64,000 bases of DNA from Alphaproteobacteria bacterium. GTDB lineage: Bacteria > Pseudomonadota > Alphaproteobacteria > Reyranellales > Reyranellaceae. Position numbers and translations under genes: made by a program. Positions 17,431 through 25,861 of this stretch are shown in pieces (position 1 is the stretch's first letter; every line of letters starts with the position of its first letter). The DNA lies in the NCBI GenBank assembly GCA_016870115.1, contig VGCH01000003.1:1-64000 (forward strand), in the 5' to 3' direction. The notes beneath the pieces were generated by a model. The model saw nothing but the letters and a program-made list of their open reading frames with translations. It ran no database searches and was not told the origin of the DNA.

Positions 17431-19884
17431 CTACGCCGACCCGCCCGCACCCGGTGCCGCCGGCTCGCCGCGCGCCGCGGCGACCCGTGCGATCGCCGCC
17501 GAGATCGACGGTTGGCGTGCGCTCAGCCGGCGGAAATCGGCCTTGTCTAGGGCCAACAAGTGGCAGGTTCCGTCCGCCACGACGTCGGCGTTGCGCGGCC
17601 GGTCGCTGAGAAGCCCCATCTCACCGAAGAACTCGCCTTCACCGAGCGGGATGCGGCCAACGTCGGCATGAACGACCACGCGGCCCGCAGCGATGAAGAA
17701 CATCGCGTCCGCGGGATCGCCCTTGGCGACGATGCGCTCGCCGGCCTCGACCGCGACCGGCCTCAGCAACCGCCCGACCGCCGAGACCGTGCGACCGTCG
17801 CAGCCGCTGAACAGGGATACCCGCGAGATCATGGCCGCGAGCTCGGAGCCAAGGCGCAGACTCGGCCGGCGATCGAGTGCGGCCCGTCGTTCAGCGAGCG
17901 CCTGCTCCAGGCTCTCGTAGACCTCACGACTGATCGTGGCGTCGTCGAGGTGGCGGCGGTACTCCGCTCCCTCGATCCGAATCTCGGCTTGCAGGATGTG
18001 ACGTTCGCGAATCTCCTCGGCGTAGCTGGTGTAGAGGAGCGACAGGGCACGGAGCGCCCGATCCACGGCCTCCCGCCGCTCGGCCATCAATTCCGAGATC
18101 GCGTCACCCGCCTCGCGACCCGCCACGGCCCGGACCGGTTCGCGCGCGGCTCGCTTCAGTTCGTCGAGTATGGACTGCCAGACCATCAGCGCCTCGAACC
18201 GGTCAGCGAGTTCGTCCGCCAGCGGCTCCTCCCACCCGAACCGTCGGTAGAGCCAGGCGGCGATCCGGAATCGGAGATCGGGTCGCGACTGCAGGTGAAC
18301 CGCCTCGCGATAGGCAGGCGCTCCGCCGGTCTTCACCGCGTCCGAGAGCCGATCGACGCCGGCGGTCAGGATCGCCACCAGCCGGCGCGACAGAGTGCGA
18401 TGCGCGAACAGGTCGAGGTAGATGTGCCGCTCGCGCTCGCACAGCGTCAGCAACCCAGCTTCGACCCGCTTCGCCACATCGAGCACCGGGCCCGGCTCGG
18501 CTAGCGCCGCCGTTTCGGCGGCCGGCGGTGCGCCCCGTAAAGTCGCGACATCGCGCGCGACCCGCTCCCGGGAAAGCCCGAGAACGCGGTCCCGCACCGC
18601 CTGCTGGGTGGCGCTCAGCCGGTTCAGCCCGAAGGCGCCGATCAGCAGGCGAAGCGTCGGCGCATTGACGAACAGGGTGAACAGCACGAACAGGGTCGCC
18701 AGGACCGCCACGAACTCGGTGACCTCGGGCGCGAGGCGCGAATCGCCGGCGGCCACAAGCGCCAGCACCACCGTGACCGCGCCGCGCAGCCCGCCCCAGA
18801 CCAGGATTGTCTTGTAGCTCGTCGCCACGGGCGCCACGAGCCGCGCGCCGACCAGAGCCGGCAGCAGACCGAAGAGCACGAGTGCGCGCGACCCGAAAGC
18901 CGCGACGATCACCGCGCCGAGACCGGCGAGGTGGATCCACTGGATCCGGGTGAGCACCTCGGCGGCCAACATCGACGCCAGCACGAAGATGAGGCCGTTG
19001 GCCCAGAACTCGAGCTGATGCCAGGTGCGCTTCAGCGCCGTCCATGAGCCGGGGCTGAGATGAGTAGGCCCGTAGCCCGCCAGAGTGAGCGCCGCGACCA
19101 CCACGGCCACCACGCCCGAAACATGCAGATAGCGATCGCTCAGGATGTAGCTGACATAGGCGAGGCCGACCGTGAACGAGGCGATGGCCGCGTCCGCTCC
19201 AAGCCGCGGCAGAACGAAGACGGCGGCGCGTGCCAACACGAAGCCGACAACGATCCCGCCCGCGAATTCGCGCAGGAACTTCAGGCCCGGCGCCGCCGCA
19301 TCGGGCATGGTCTGCCAGACCAGAATCTCGATCAGGATGCCGAAGGCGGCGATAGCCGCAGCGTCATTGAAGAGCGATTCGCCCTCGGCAAGGATGGTGA
19401 GGCGCTTCGGCGCCCCGACATCGCGGAACACGCCGATGACCGCGGCCGGATCGGTCGTCGACACGATCGCGCCCAGGAGCAAGCAGACGATCAGGCCGGC
19501 GCCCATTGCCTGGTTCACAATGGCGCCCACCGCGCCAATACAGACCAGGACCGCCACGATGGCGAGCAGCAGGACCGCTGAGACCTCGTCCAGCAGGCGG
19601 CGCACGTCGATTGTCAGGCCTGCCGTGAACAGCAGAGGCGGCAGGAAGATGGACAGAAAGACCGTTGCGCCGCCGCCAAGATGGCGCAGCCCCTGAAAGG
19701 CGTCGGCCACGATCCCGCCCACCCCTGCCCCGGTGACCGCGCTCGCGAAGAACCCGAGGGCGATGCCGCAGACGGCCAAGAGCACGGTGTGCGGCAGGCG
19801 CAGGCGCTCCGCAACCGGCACCAGCACGCTGACCAGCGCGAGGACCAGCACCACCGCCAGAACCGCAAAGACGACTTCGACCAC
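17431..19884 (-). CDS. Na+/H+ antiporter (NhaP/CPA1 type) with C-terminal cyclic-nucleotide-binding domain
   Basis: An 817-aa inner-membrane protein. About twelve membrane segments of the CPA1 exchanger fold cover residues 1-400, with GAIVSTTDPAAVIGVFRDVG, LAEGESLFNDAAAIAAFGIL (the ion-binding Asp region) and ILVWGGLRGAVTVVLAL. A long, mostly helical cytoplasmic region follows, then a cNMP-binding domain at about 690-800 whose phosphate-binding cassette is GEGEFFGEMGLLSDRPRNADV. Exchange is therefore probably gated by a cyclic nucleotide or an equivalent ligand, as in SOS1-like exchangers. The GTG at 19884 is the likely start; an ATG at 19932 would add 16 residues. It is divergent from the alpha/beta hydrolase, 67 nt away. 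Confidence 0.92.
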   Translation of the reverse strand: MVEVVFAVLAVVLVLALVSVLVPVAERLRLPHTVLLAVCGIALGFFASAVTGAGVGGIVADAFQGLRHLGGGATVFLSIFLPPLLFTAGLTIDVRRLLDEVSAVLLLAIVAVLVCIGAVGAIVNQAMGAGLIVCLLLGAIVSTTDPAAVIGVFRDVGAPKRLTILAEGESLFNDAAAIAAFGILIEILVWQTMPDAAAPGLKFLREFAGGIVVGFVLARAAVFVLPRLGADAAIASFTVGLAYVSYILSDRYLHVSGVVAVVVAALTLAGYGPTHLSPGSWTALKRTWHQLEFWANGLIFVLASMLAAEVLTRIQWIHLAGLGAVIVAAFGSRALVLFGLLPALVGARLVAPVATSYKTILVWGGLRGAVTVVLALVAAGDSRLAPEVTEFVAVLATLFVLFTLFVNAPTLRLLIGAFGLNRLSATQQAVRDRVLGLSRERVARDVATLRGAPPAAETAALAEPGPVLDVAKRVEAGLLTLCERERHIYLDLFAHRTLSRRLVAILTAGVDRLSDAVKTGGAPAYREAVHLQSRPDLRFRIAAWLYRRFGWEEPLADELADRFEALMVWQSILDELKRAAREPVRAVAGREAGDAISELMAERREAVDRALRALSLLYTSYAEEIRERHILQAEIRIEGAEYRRHLDDATISREVYESLEQALAERRAALDRRPSLRLGSELAAMISRVSLFSGCDGRTVSAVGRLLRPVAVEAGERIVAKGDPADAMFFIAAGRVVVHADVGRIPLGEGEFFGEMGLLSDRPRNADVVADGTCHLLALDKADFRRLSARQPSISAAIARVAAARGEPAAPGAGGSA

Positions 19885-19951
19885 CGACCCTCGCGTCGAC
19901 CGTACCGCGCCCGGGTGTCGCGCCGGGCACATCCGGTTTACACTATCTGCC

Positions 19952-20779
19952 ATGTCCAAGCTCGCGGTCCTCATCCACGGCATGTGGGGCACGTCCGACG
20001 TCTGGCGGAACTGGCGCGAGACGCTCGAGGCGCGCGGCTGGCATACGGTCGCGCCCGCCTTGCGGCACCACGAGGCGCCGCCGCTGGAACCGCCCGCCGC
20101 ACTGGGTGCCACGCCGCTCGGTGCCTATGTCGACGATCTCGCCGCCCGCATCGCGGCGCTGCCGGAGAGACCCGCCCTGATCGGGCACTCGATGGGCGGC
20201 TTGATCGCTCTCAAGCTCGCGTCGATGGGGCTCGCCAGCGCGGCCGTGCTGCTAACGCCGGCTCCGCCCGCGCAGGTCTTCGCGATGCGCCCGAGCAACG
20301 TCCGCGCTTTCCTGCGAATCCAGCTCGCGTGGGCGTGGTGGCGCAAGCCGCACCGCCCGCGCCTGAACGAGGCGCTGTGGCATACGTTCAACACCATGGA
20401 CCCGCGCGAGGCCGCCCGGCTCTACGGACCGTTCGTCCACGAGTCCGGCCGCGCGCTGATGGATATCGGCCTGCCTTGGCTCGATAGGGCCCGTTCGTCG
20501 TTTGTCGATCCTGTCGAAGTGCGGGTACCGCTGCTGTTTGTGGCAGCAGAGCGCGATCGACTGACGCCGCCCTCGGTGGTGGAGCGCAGTCACCGGCTTT
20601 TTGCGCACATCGCGGAATACCGCCTCTACGCCGGCCAAGGCCACTGGGTCCTCGGCCAGCCAGGCTGGCGCGATATCGCCGATGACTCTCTCGCCTGGCT
20701 CGACGAGAACACCCGACCGGTGTCGGAGCAGGCCCAGGCCGAATTCCGCAAATGGCGATCATCGATTTCGCGGGACTGA
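19952..20779 (+). CDS. Alpha/beta hydrolase (lysophospholipase-like)
   Basis: A 275-aa cytosolic hydrolase with LIHGMWGTSDVWRNW at the N terminus (HG oxyanion motif), the nucleophile in ALIGHSMGGLIAL, an acid candidate in FVAAERDRLTPP and the catalytic His in YAGQGHWVLG. This arrangement fits Abhydrolase_6 enzymes acting on lipid or other hydrophobic esters; the substrate is unknown. Its last 28 nt overlap the start of ruvX, so the two are transcribed together and probably translationally coupled. Confidence 0.85.
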   Translation: MSKLAVLIHGMWGTSDVWRNWRETLEARGWHTVAPALRHHEAPPLEPPAALGATPLGAYVDDLAARIAALPERPALIGHSMGGLIALKLASMGLASAAVLLTPAPPAQVFAMRPSNVRAFLRIQLAWAWWRKPHRPRLNEALWHTFNTMDPREAARLYGPFVHESGRALMDIGLPWLDRARSSFVDPVEVRVPLLFVAAERDRLTPPSVVERSHRLFAHIAEYRLYAGQGHWVLGQPGWRDIADDSLAWLDENTRPVSEQAQAEFRKWRSSISRD

Positions 20780-21240
20780 GCGCGCAGCTGGGGCGCGACG
20801 GCAAGCTCGCTGCTCTCGATCTCGGCACCCGCACCATCGGCGTGGCGGCGAGCGACTTGCGGCGGATGCTGGCCAGCCCGGTGGGCGTGATCCGGCGGAC
20901 CAAACTCGCGCCCGATCTGGTCGCGCTCGACGCGATGCTCGCCCCGCATCATCCCTTGGCGCTGGTGCTGGGGCTTCCGCTGAACATGGATGGGACGGAA
21001 GGACCCCGCTGCCAATCGGTGCGTCAGTTTGCGACCAATCTGGTCAACCACGCACCGCCTGCACTGCGCGAACTGCCCTTGTTCCTGCAGGACGAACGCC
21101 TCAGCACGGCGGCGGTCACGCGCGGAATGATTGACGACTACGACATGACCCGCGCGCGCCGCGCCGAGCGGGTGGACGCGGCGGCCGCGGCCTGGATTCT
21201 GGAGAGCACGCTGCAGCGACTGGCCAACGCGCCGCCGTGA
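20752..21240 (+). CDS. ruvX: RuvX/YqgF Holliday-junction-resolvase-like (pre-16S rRNA nuclease)
   Basis: A 162-aa RNase H-fold protein of the YqgF family. LAALDLGTRTIGVAASD gives the first acidic residue, LVLGLPLNMDGTEGPRC the central block, LQDERLSTAAVTRGM the second acidic residue and ERVDAAAAAWILESTL the last. In E. coli it processes the 5' end of 16S rRNA, and it is also described as a putative Holliday junction resolvase. The start lies inside the preceding hydrolase gene (28-nt overlap). ruvX commonly neighbours gatC and pyrB in alphaproteobacteria, and here both are displaced by inserted blocks. Confidence 0.93.
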   Translation: MAIIDFAGLSAQLGRDGKLAALDLGTRTIGVAASDLRRMLASPVGVIRRTKLAPDLVALDAMLAPHHPLALVLGLPLNMDGTEGPRCQSVRQFATNLVNHAPPALRELPLFLQDERLSTAAVTRGMIDDYDMTRARRAERVDAAAAAWILESTLQRLANAPP

Positions 21241-21259
21241 GGCGGGCCAAACGTTCTAC

Positions 21260-22438
21260 TCAGGGGCAGGTGGCGGGCGGTGCGACCGGCAGCGGTGCCT
21301 CGACCGAGAGCGAACGCAGGAACGCCACCAGATCAGCGCTCTCCCCCGGTGTGAGACCGAGCGGCCGCACCAGTCGCTCCGTATTGCCGTGGAGGCAATC
21401 GAGGCTCACCGTGGAGTAATGCTCCACCACGCTCTCCAGCGTCGGCTTGCTGCCATCGTGCATGTACGGCCCCGTGCGCGCGACTTGGCGCAGGCCCGGA
21501 ATCTTGAACTCTCCGAAGTTGCGGTGCTGGCGTTCAACATGGCGAAGCCGCGTCGCGCCCGCGCCATCGGCGCTGTCACTGTGCGATCCCAAACGGTTGA
21601 AGGGGTTGGCGAGCGCCTGCGCGATGCCCTCGAAGCGCCCCGGGTCGACACCGCCGGAGCGTCGAAAGAACGGGATGCCCACATCCGCGAACTCGCCGGT
21701 CGTGAAGCGCGGTCCGAAATGGCAGGCGGCGCACTCCCCTCGTCCGACGAAGAGCTTCAGTCCACGCTTGGCATCATCCGGATAGGCCGCAATGCCGGCC
21801 GCGTCGCCGGCAATCAACGCATCGCGAAACGCGTCGAACGGCGTGCGTGGTGAAACCAACGTCTCCTGAAAGGCCGCCAGCGCCTTGCCGATGTCGACGA
21901 GCACGCGCTCGTCCTCGGGCGGCTCGGCACCGAATGCGGCGCGATGGAAGCACGCCAGCGTCGCGTCCTCGCGGACCAGCCGCGCCGCGCGACGGGCGTC
22001 ACTCGCCATCTCCGCCGGATCGAGGATCGGGCGGATGCTTTGCGCCCAAAGCGAGTCGCCTTGTCCGGCCCATCCGAACCACGCCGCATGACCCAGGTTC
22101 CAAAGCGGCTGCGTGCGGCGATCGAGCGGCACCGCGCCTTGCCCCGCTGCAACGCCGTCGGTCCAGTCTCGGTCGGGTCGATGACAGGTCGCGCAGGCAA
22201 GCCGACCATCAGCCGATAGCCGGGGCTCCGCGAAGAGGCGCGCGCCGAATGCGATGGCGGCGGGCTGACCCGACCCACGGTTCGACAAGTCCCGTCGCGG
22301 TGCCGGCGGCCATGGGCCATGCGCGGCGATCGCTCTGCGTTCGGCCTCGTCGAAGGTCGGTGCGGGCTCGCGCGCCGCAGCGATGACCACAGTCGCGATC
22401 GCGATCAGAAGTCCGGCGGCGATCCACCTGAGGGTCAT
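21260..22438 (-). CDS. Di-heme cytochrome c peroxidase family protein (MauG/CcpA-like)
   Basis: A 392-aa periplasmic protein with an N-terminal hydrophobic export signal (residues 1-22) and two c-heme sites, CATCH at 82-86 and CAACH at 236-240, spaced as in bacterial di-heme peroxidases and MauG. LFAEPRLSADGRLACATCH, SLWAQSIRPILDPAEM, GRGECAACHFGPRFT and IPGLRQVARTGPYMHDGS are family blocks. The two candidate roles are peroxide reduction and MauG-like oxidative modification of a partner protein; the sequence does not separate them. The ATG overlaps the stop of the small YtkA/FixH-like gene (ATGA), making it the last gene of a four-gene coupled operon. It converges on ruvX. Confidence 0.9.
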   Translation of the reverse strand: MTLRWIAAGLLIAIATVVIAAAREPAPTFDEAERRAIAAHGPWPPAPRRDLSNRGSGQPAAIAFGARLFAEPRLSADGRLACATCHRPDRDWTDGVAAGQGAVPLDRRTQPLWNLGHAAWFGWAGQGDSLWAQSIRPILDPAEMASDARRAARLVREDATLACFHRAAFGAEPPEDERVLVDIGKALAAFQETLVSPRTPFDAFRDALIAGDAAGIAAYPDDAKRGLKLFVGRGECAACHFGPRFTTGEFADVGIPFFRRSGGVDPGRFEGIAQALANPFNRLGSHSDSADGAGATRLRHVERQHRNFGEFKIPGLRQVARTGPYMHDGSKPTLESVVEHYSTVSLDCLHGNTERLVRPLGLTPGESADLVAFLRSLSVEAPLPVAPPATCP

Positions 22439-22842
22439 TGCACCATCATGTCATGCGTCAGGCGCTCGGTCGTATCGCCGGAGCGGACATCGAGCGCGAG
22501 CTCCCAGCGGCCCGGCATGTGGAAGACCATCCCCTCGACACGGTAGCGGCCGTCGCCCAGATCGATGAGCCGTGGCCGGTAGTTCATCCCATGCGCGTGC
22601 TCAGGCATGGTCGCATCGATCGCGACCAGCTGGGCAGGCTGGTTTCGCCGATCGCACACGTTCAGCAGAAGCGCGAACGGTTCGCCGACCTCGATCTGCG
22701 GGGGATCCGGTCGCATCGCCAGCAGGTGCTGCGAGGAGAAGACCGCCCAGCCGAGGCCCCGTCCCAGATCCAGCGGACAGTTGGCGACGGCGGGCGCGCT
22801 TGTCGCGACGAGCATCGCGAGAGCTGTGAGCACGGCCCTCAT
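22435..22842 (-). CDS. Small exported YtkA/FixH-like domain protein
   Basis: A 135-aa protein with a signal peptide (MRAVLTALAMLVATSAPAVA). The mature beta-sandwich-like part resembles YtkA/FixH-type domains: PPQIEVGEPFALLLNVCDRR, IDATMPEHAHGMNYRPRLIDL and GMVFHMPGRWELALDV. The MPEHAHGMNY and FHMPG segments supply clustered Met and His of the sort used for copper binding, but metal binding is inferred. There are two cysteines in the mature part (NCPLDL and NVCDRR). It is joined by ATGA overlaps to the amidohydrolase upstream and the di-heme peroxidase downstream, so a role in delivering metal or substrate to the peroxidase is plausible. Confidence 0.75.
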   Translation of the reverse strand: MRAVLTALAMLVATSAPAVANCPLDLGRGLGWAVFSSQHLLAMRPDPPQIEVGEPFALLLNVCDRRNQPAQLVAIDATMPEHAHGMNYRPRLIDLGDGRYRVEGMVFHMPGRWELALDVRSGDTTERLTHDMMVQ

Positions 22843-23672
22843 CGCGTCGTCGCCGTGCCAGCGGGCCAATGGGCGAACAGCCGCTCGCCATTGCGCCAGG
22901 CGATTTGCTCTGCGACCTGGCGCGGCAGGTCGGCGAGCCACTGGCGCGACCAGCGGGCATGCTCGATCACATAGTGCCAACGCTCGGGGGTGAAGGAGTC
23001 GGTGCCGACCATGAAGCGGTCGGGAAACTCCAGAAACGCCTCGCGCCAGCCCGGAGCCACGCGGCCGTTGCTGGCATGGCTTGTCAGAAACGCCAGATCG
23101 CACCACAGGTTGGGATACTTCCGGAGCATCTCTCGGACCTTCTCGGGCCGGTCGAATCCGGAGTGCGCCCAAAGCACCTTGATCGTCGGGTCCTGACGGA
23201 AGTGCCGCTCGACGGCATCGGCGTCGGAATGCGAATGCAGAACCAGCCCGTGCTGGCGCGCGAGTTCGAGCGAGCGACGCATGTTGGGCAGATCGGCGTC
23301 GGCGCCGAAGATGTGGAACTCGCCGAACGCCGCGTACTTGCGGGTCCGCAGCAGCTCCTCGAGATGGCCGACGATGGTGGTATCGCGTGCCCAGGTCGAG
23401 AGCTCGCCGCGCGACCGTTAGGGACGCAGCGAAGGCACGATCAGCTCGGGCGCGACCTCTTGCAAGAGGCGCGTGCCGTCATTGTTCGAGCTCGAGACCA
23501 TGGCGCGTTTGATTCCCGCCTTACGCAAGATCGCTACCGCCTCGCGTGGCGGCACCACCGCCCAGGCATCGTGGCTGTAGTGCAGATGAGCGTCGAATAT
23601 CGGTAGCTCGTCGGCGGCGGCCGGCGCGGCGGCGAACAGGACAAGACAGACGGCGGCAAGCCTTGCCTTCAT
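22839..23672 (-). pseudogene. Exported amidohydrolase (metal-dependent TIM barrel), interrupted by an in-frame TAA
   Basis: The reading frame runs 277 codons from the ATG at 23672 (GGAGG upstream) to a TGA at 22839-22841, but codon 85 is TAA (23418-23420). Before it come a signal peptide and the amidohydrolase metal motif IFDAHLHYS. After it, without any frame change, come GEFHIFGADADLPNMRRSLE, LVLHSHSDADAV, VLWAHSGFDRPEKV, LWCDLAF and MVGTDSFTPERW, the remaining metal and barrel elements. A single third-base change from a Tyr codon would explain the stop. Both ends keep 4-nt overlaps with their neighbours. The family hydrolyses amide, lactone or C-C bonds. If the stop is real, only an 84-residue fragment is made. 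Confidence 0.85.
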
Positions 23673-24313
23673 GGCGATCCTCCGGGACGGCGGCGCGGCG
23701 TCCACGCGAAATTGAAGCTAATCGAGATACGCTCGCCGGTGAAGCGCGCCGGCGGTACCTCGTGGCGCAACCAACTCTCGAACAGGATCACCTCACCTGC
23801 CCGGGCCGGCACGCTCACGAAGGGCCGGCGCGCCATAGGTGCCGACGGGCGGCGCGGCGGCGCCGCCATGGCGAGCGCGAGCCGCGGATCCTCGAACTTA
23901 AGTGCCGCCGCGCCGCGCGGGACCATGACGTAGTAGGTCCCGCTGAGCACGGAGTTGGGGTGCAGGTGCAGACTGTGACCGCTGCCCGCCGGCAAGACAT
24001 TGGCCCAGCAATCCGTCAGCGCGAGCGAGCCACCTTGCAGATCCCAGTGCAGGAGGCGCGCGAAGCGATCCGCGTGCGGAGCCAGCGCCCGACCCAGCGC
24101 CGCGAAGGGGGTGGCGACGCGATGGAGTTGGTCGAGCGATCCGTAGGAGGTGTAGCCGCCGAGGTAGTGGCGGGCGGACCATCGCCGGCCGGCAGCGTCT
24201 GCCGCAGTCAGAGCGGCGATCTCGTCAGCCAGGCGCCGGTTGGCGAGCGCGCCGAACGCGCGGCCGAGCGGCGCCTTGTAGATCGAGGTCGGGAAGAGAT
24301 CGAGCGCGGGCAT
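23669..24313 (-). CDS. Putative 2OG-Fe(II) oxygenase (TIGR02466-like)
   Basis: A 214-aa cytosolic protein matching the TIGR02466-type oxygenases. The N terminus LDLFPTSIYKAPL, the metal region HSLHLHPNSVLSGTYYVMVP, KFEDPRLALAMAAP, then AGEVILFESWLRHEVPP with the distal His, and RISISFNFAW with the Arg that binds 2-oxoglutarate, are all in order. Members hydroxylate unknown substrates. It is the first gene of a minus-strand operon; its stop overlaps the amidohydrolase ATG (ATGA). The start is 44 nt from the divergent PhyH oxygenase, so two different 2OG oxygenases share one short promoter region. Confidence 0.83.
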   Translation of the reverse strand: MPALDLFPTSIYKAPLGRAFGALANRRLADEIAALTAADAAGRRWSARHYLGGYTSYGSLDQLHRVATPFAALGRALAPHADRFARLLHWDLQGGSLALTDCWANVLPAGSGHSLHLHPNSVLSGTYYVMVPRGAAALKFEDPRLALAMAAPPRRPSAPMARRPFVSVPARAGEVILFESWLRHEVPPARFTGERISISFNFAWTPRRRPGGSP

Positions 24314-24357
24314 CGCGACAGTATCGGGCCTGCCGCGCCGGCATGCTATGGTGAAGC

Positions 24358-25248
24358 ATGCTGACACCGGGGCAAATCGAGCAGTACGCCGAGCAGGGAT
24401 ATCTGGTCCTGCCGGCCCTCATCCCCCCGGACAAGCTCGCGGCCATTCGCGCCGCGACCGACCGTTTGGTGGACGGCGCCCGCGGCGTGGTGGCCAACGA
24501 CGATCTCTACGATCTTGAGCCCGGTCACACCCCGACCCTGCCGCGCGTGCGCCGGCTGAAACCCGCGATCTTCAGCCGCGAGCCGATCTTCTCGGCGCTG
24601 ATCCGCGATCCGCTGATCCTCGAACCGGTTTCCCAGCTCCTCGGGACCGGCGTCCGCCTGCATGGCGGCAAGCTCAATCTCAAGGCGGCGGGCTACGGCT
24701 CCCCGGTGGAGTGGCACCAGGACTGGGCGTTCTATCCCCACTCCAACGACGATGTGCTGGCAACCGGGCTCTATCTCGATGATTGCGACCTCGCCAATGG
24801 TCCGTTGCTGGTGATGCCCGGCACGCATCGCGGCTCGATCTACGACCACCACTCCGATGGCCGTTTCTGCGGCGCGATGGACCCGATCGCGAGCGGACTC
24901 GATTTCAACCAGGCGGTACCTCTCACAGGTCCGGCCGGATCACTCACGATTCACCATGCGCGGCTGGTTCACGGCTCTGCGCTCAACACCTCCAATCGAA
25001 CGCGCCGGCTGCTGCTGCATGAATATGCCGCGACGGACGCCTGGCCGTTGATGGGCGTGAAGGATCTCGCGGAGTTCGATTCCCGAATCGTGCTGGGCGC
25101 GCCGACGCTAGAGCCGCGCGTGCGTCCCGCACCGATTCGGATGCCGCTGCCTGCCGCCGAGCATCAGGGGTCGATCTACGAGAACCAGCGCGGCGCCGGC
25201 CGACTCTATTTCCAAACCGCGCAGGCGCGCTCCATCGCGAAGATGTGA
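24358..25248 (+). CDS. Phytanoyl-CoA dioxygenase (PhyH) family protein
   Basis: A 296-aa Fe(II)/2-oxoglutarate-dependent oxygenase. The jelly-roll core carries the metal dyad in VEWHQDWAFYPHSNDD (H-x-D), the distal His in HHARLVHGSALNTSNRTRRLLL and the Arg that salt-bridges 2-oxoglutarate shortly after. YAEQGYLVLPALIPPDKLAAI is the classic PhyH opening. Members hydroxylate fatty acyl-CoAs, ectoine, halogenated or quaternary-amine compounds; the substrate here is unknown. It is divergent from the TIGR02466-like oxygenase and upstream of cytochrome b561 and the YceI genes, 61 nt away. Confidence 0.9.
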   Translation: MLTPGQIEQYAEQGYLVLPALIPPDKLAAIRAATDRLVDGARGVVANDDLYDLEPGHTPTLPRVRRLKPAIFSREPIFSALIRDPLILEPVSQLLGTGVRLHGGKLNLKAAGYGSPVEWHQDWAFYPHSNDDVLATGLYLDDCDLANGPLLVMPGTHRGSIYDHHSDGRFCGAMDPIASGLDFNQAVPLTGPAGSLTIHHARLVHGSALNTSNRTRRLLLHEYAATDAWPLMGVKDLAEFDSRIVLGAPTLEPRVRPAPIRMPLPAAEHQGSIYENQRGAGRLYFQTAQARSIAKM

Positions 25249-25309
25249 CCGCCGTTTCCATTCGGAAACTACTTGGCACGCCACGGCGCACCGGACATGG
25301 TCGCAAGCG

Positions 25310-25858
25310 ATGGCGAGCGAACGATACCACCCGGCTGCCAAGGCCCTGCACTGGACGACGGCCATCGCTGTCTTCTTGCTTCTCGGCGTCGGCTTTTGGA
25401 TGACCGGGTTGCCGGTCTCGGCGTTCAAGCTGAAACTGCAGGTCTACAACTGGCACAAATGGATCGGGCTGGTGGTGCTGGTTCTCACGTTGGCGCGCCT
25501 GTGGTGGCGCTGGCGGCACCCGCCGCCGCCGCTGCCGGGCACGCTCGCTGCCTGGGAACGTCGCCTCGCGCCGCTGGGGCACGCTCTGTTGCTGGCCCTG
25601 CTGATCGCGATGCCGATCAGCGGCTGGGCGATGAGTTCGGCGGCCGGCGTGCCGGTGGTCTGGTTCGGTGTGATCCCGCTCCCCGATCTGATCCCACGCG
25701 ATCAGAGCAGCTTCGAGACCGTGCGCGCGGTCCACAAAGTGCTCTCGAGACTGCTGGTGGTCACCATATTCGGCCATCTCGCTGCCATTGTTCGACACGA
25801 TGTCTTCCGCCGCGACGGCATCCTGCGTCGCATGCTTCCCACCAGCCGAACCGGGTGA
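25310..25858 (+). CDS. Cytochrome b561
   Basis: A 182-aa integral membrane di-heme b protein with four hydrophobic helices. The axial His residues expected of bacterial b561 are in RYHPAAKALHWTTA, VYNWHKWIGLVVL, APLGHALLLALL and VHKVLSRLLVVTIFGHLAA. The protein moves electrons between the quinone pool and periplasmic acceptors. The gene is followed after three bases by a YceI-family gene, a pairing seen in many proteobacteria in which the lipocalin-like YceI is thought to carry an isoprenoid quinone or lipid. Co-transcription with both YceI genes is likely. Confidence 0.92.
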   Translation: MASERYHPAAKALHWTTAIAVFLLLGVGFWMTGLPVSAFKLKLQVYNWHKWIGLVVLVLTLARLWWRWRHPPPPLPGTLAAWERRLAPLGHALLLALLIAMPISGWAMSSAAGVPVVWFGVIPLPDLIPRDQSSFETVRAVHKVLSRLLVVTIFGHLAAIVRHDVFRRDGILRRMLPTSRTG

Positions 25859-25861
25859 CCG

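Noticed and set aside
15478-17550. A 690-codon open frame antisense to gatA and gatC
   Set aside because: It is a shadow of the two gat genes, with Arg/His-rich composition and no recognisable domain.
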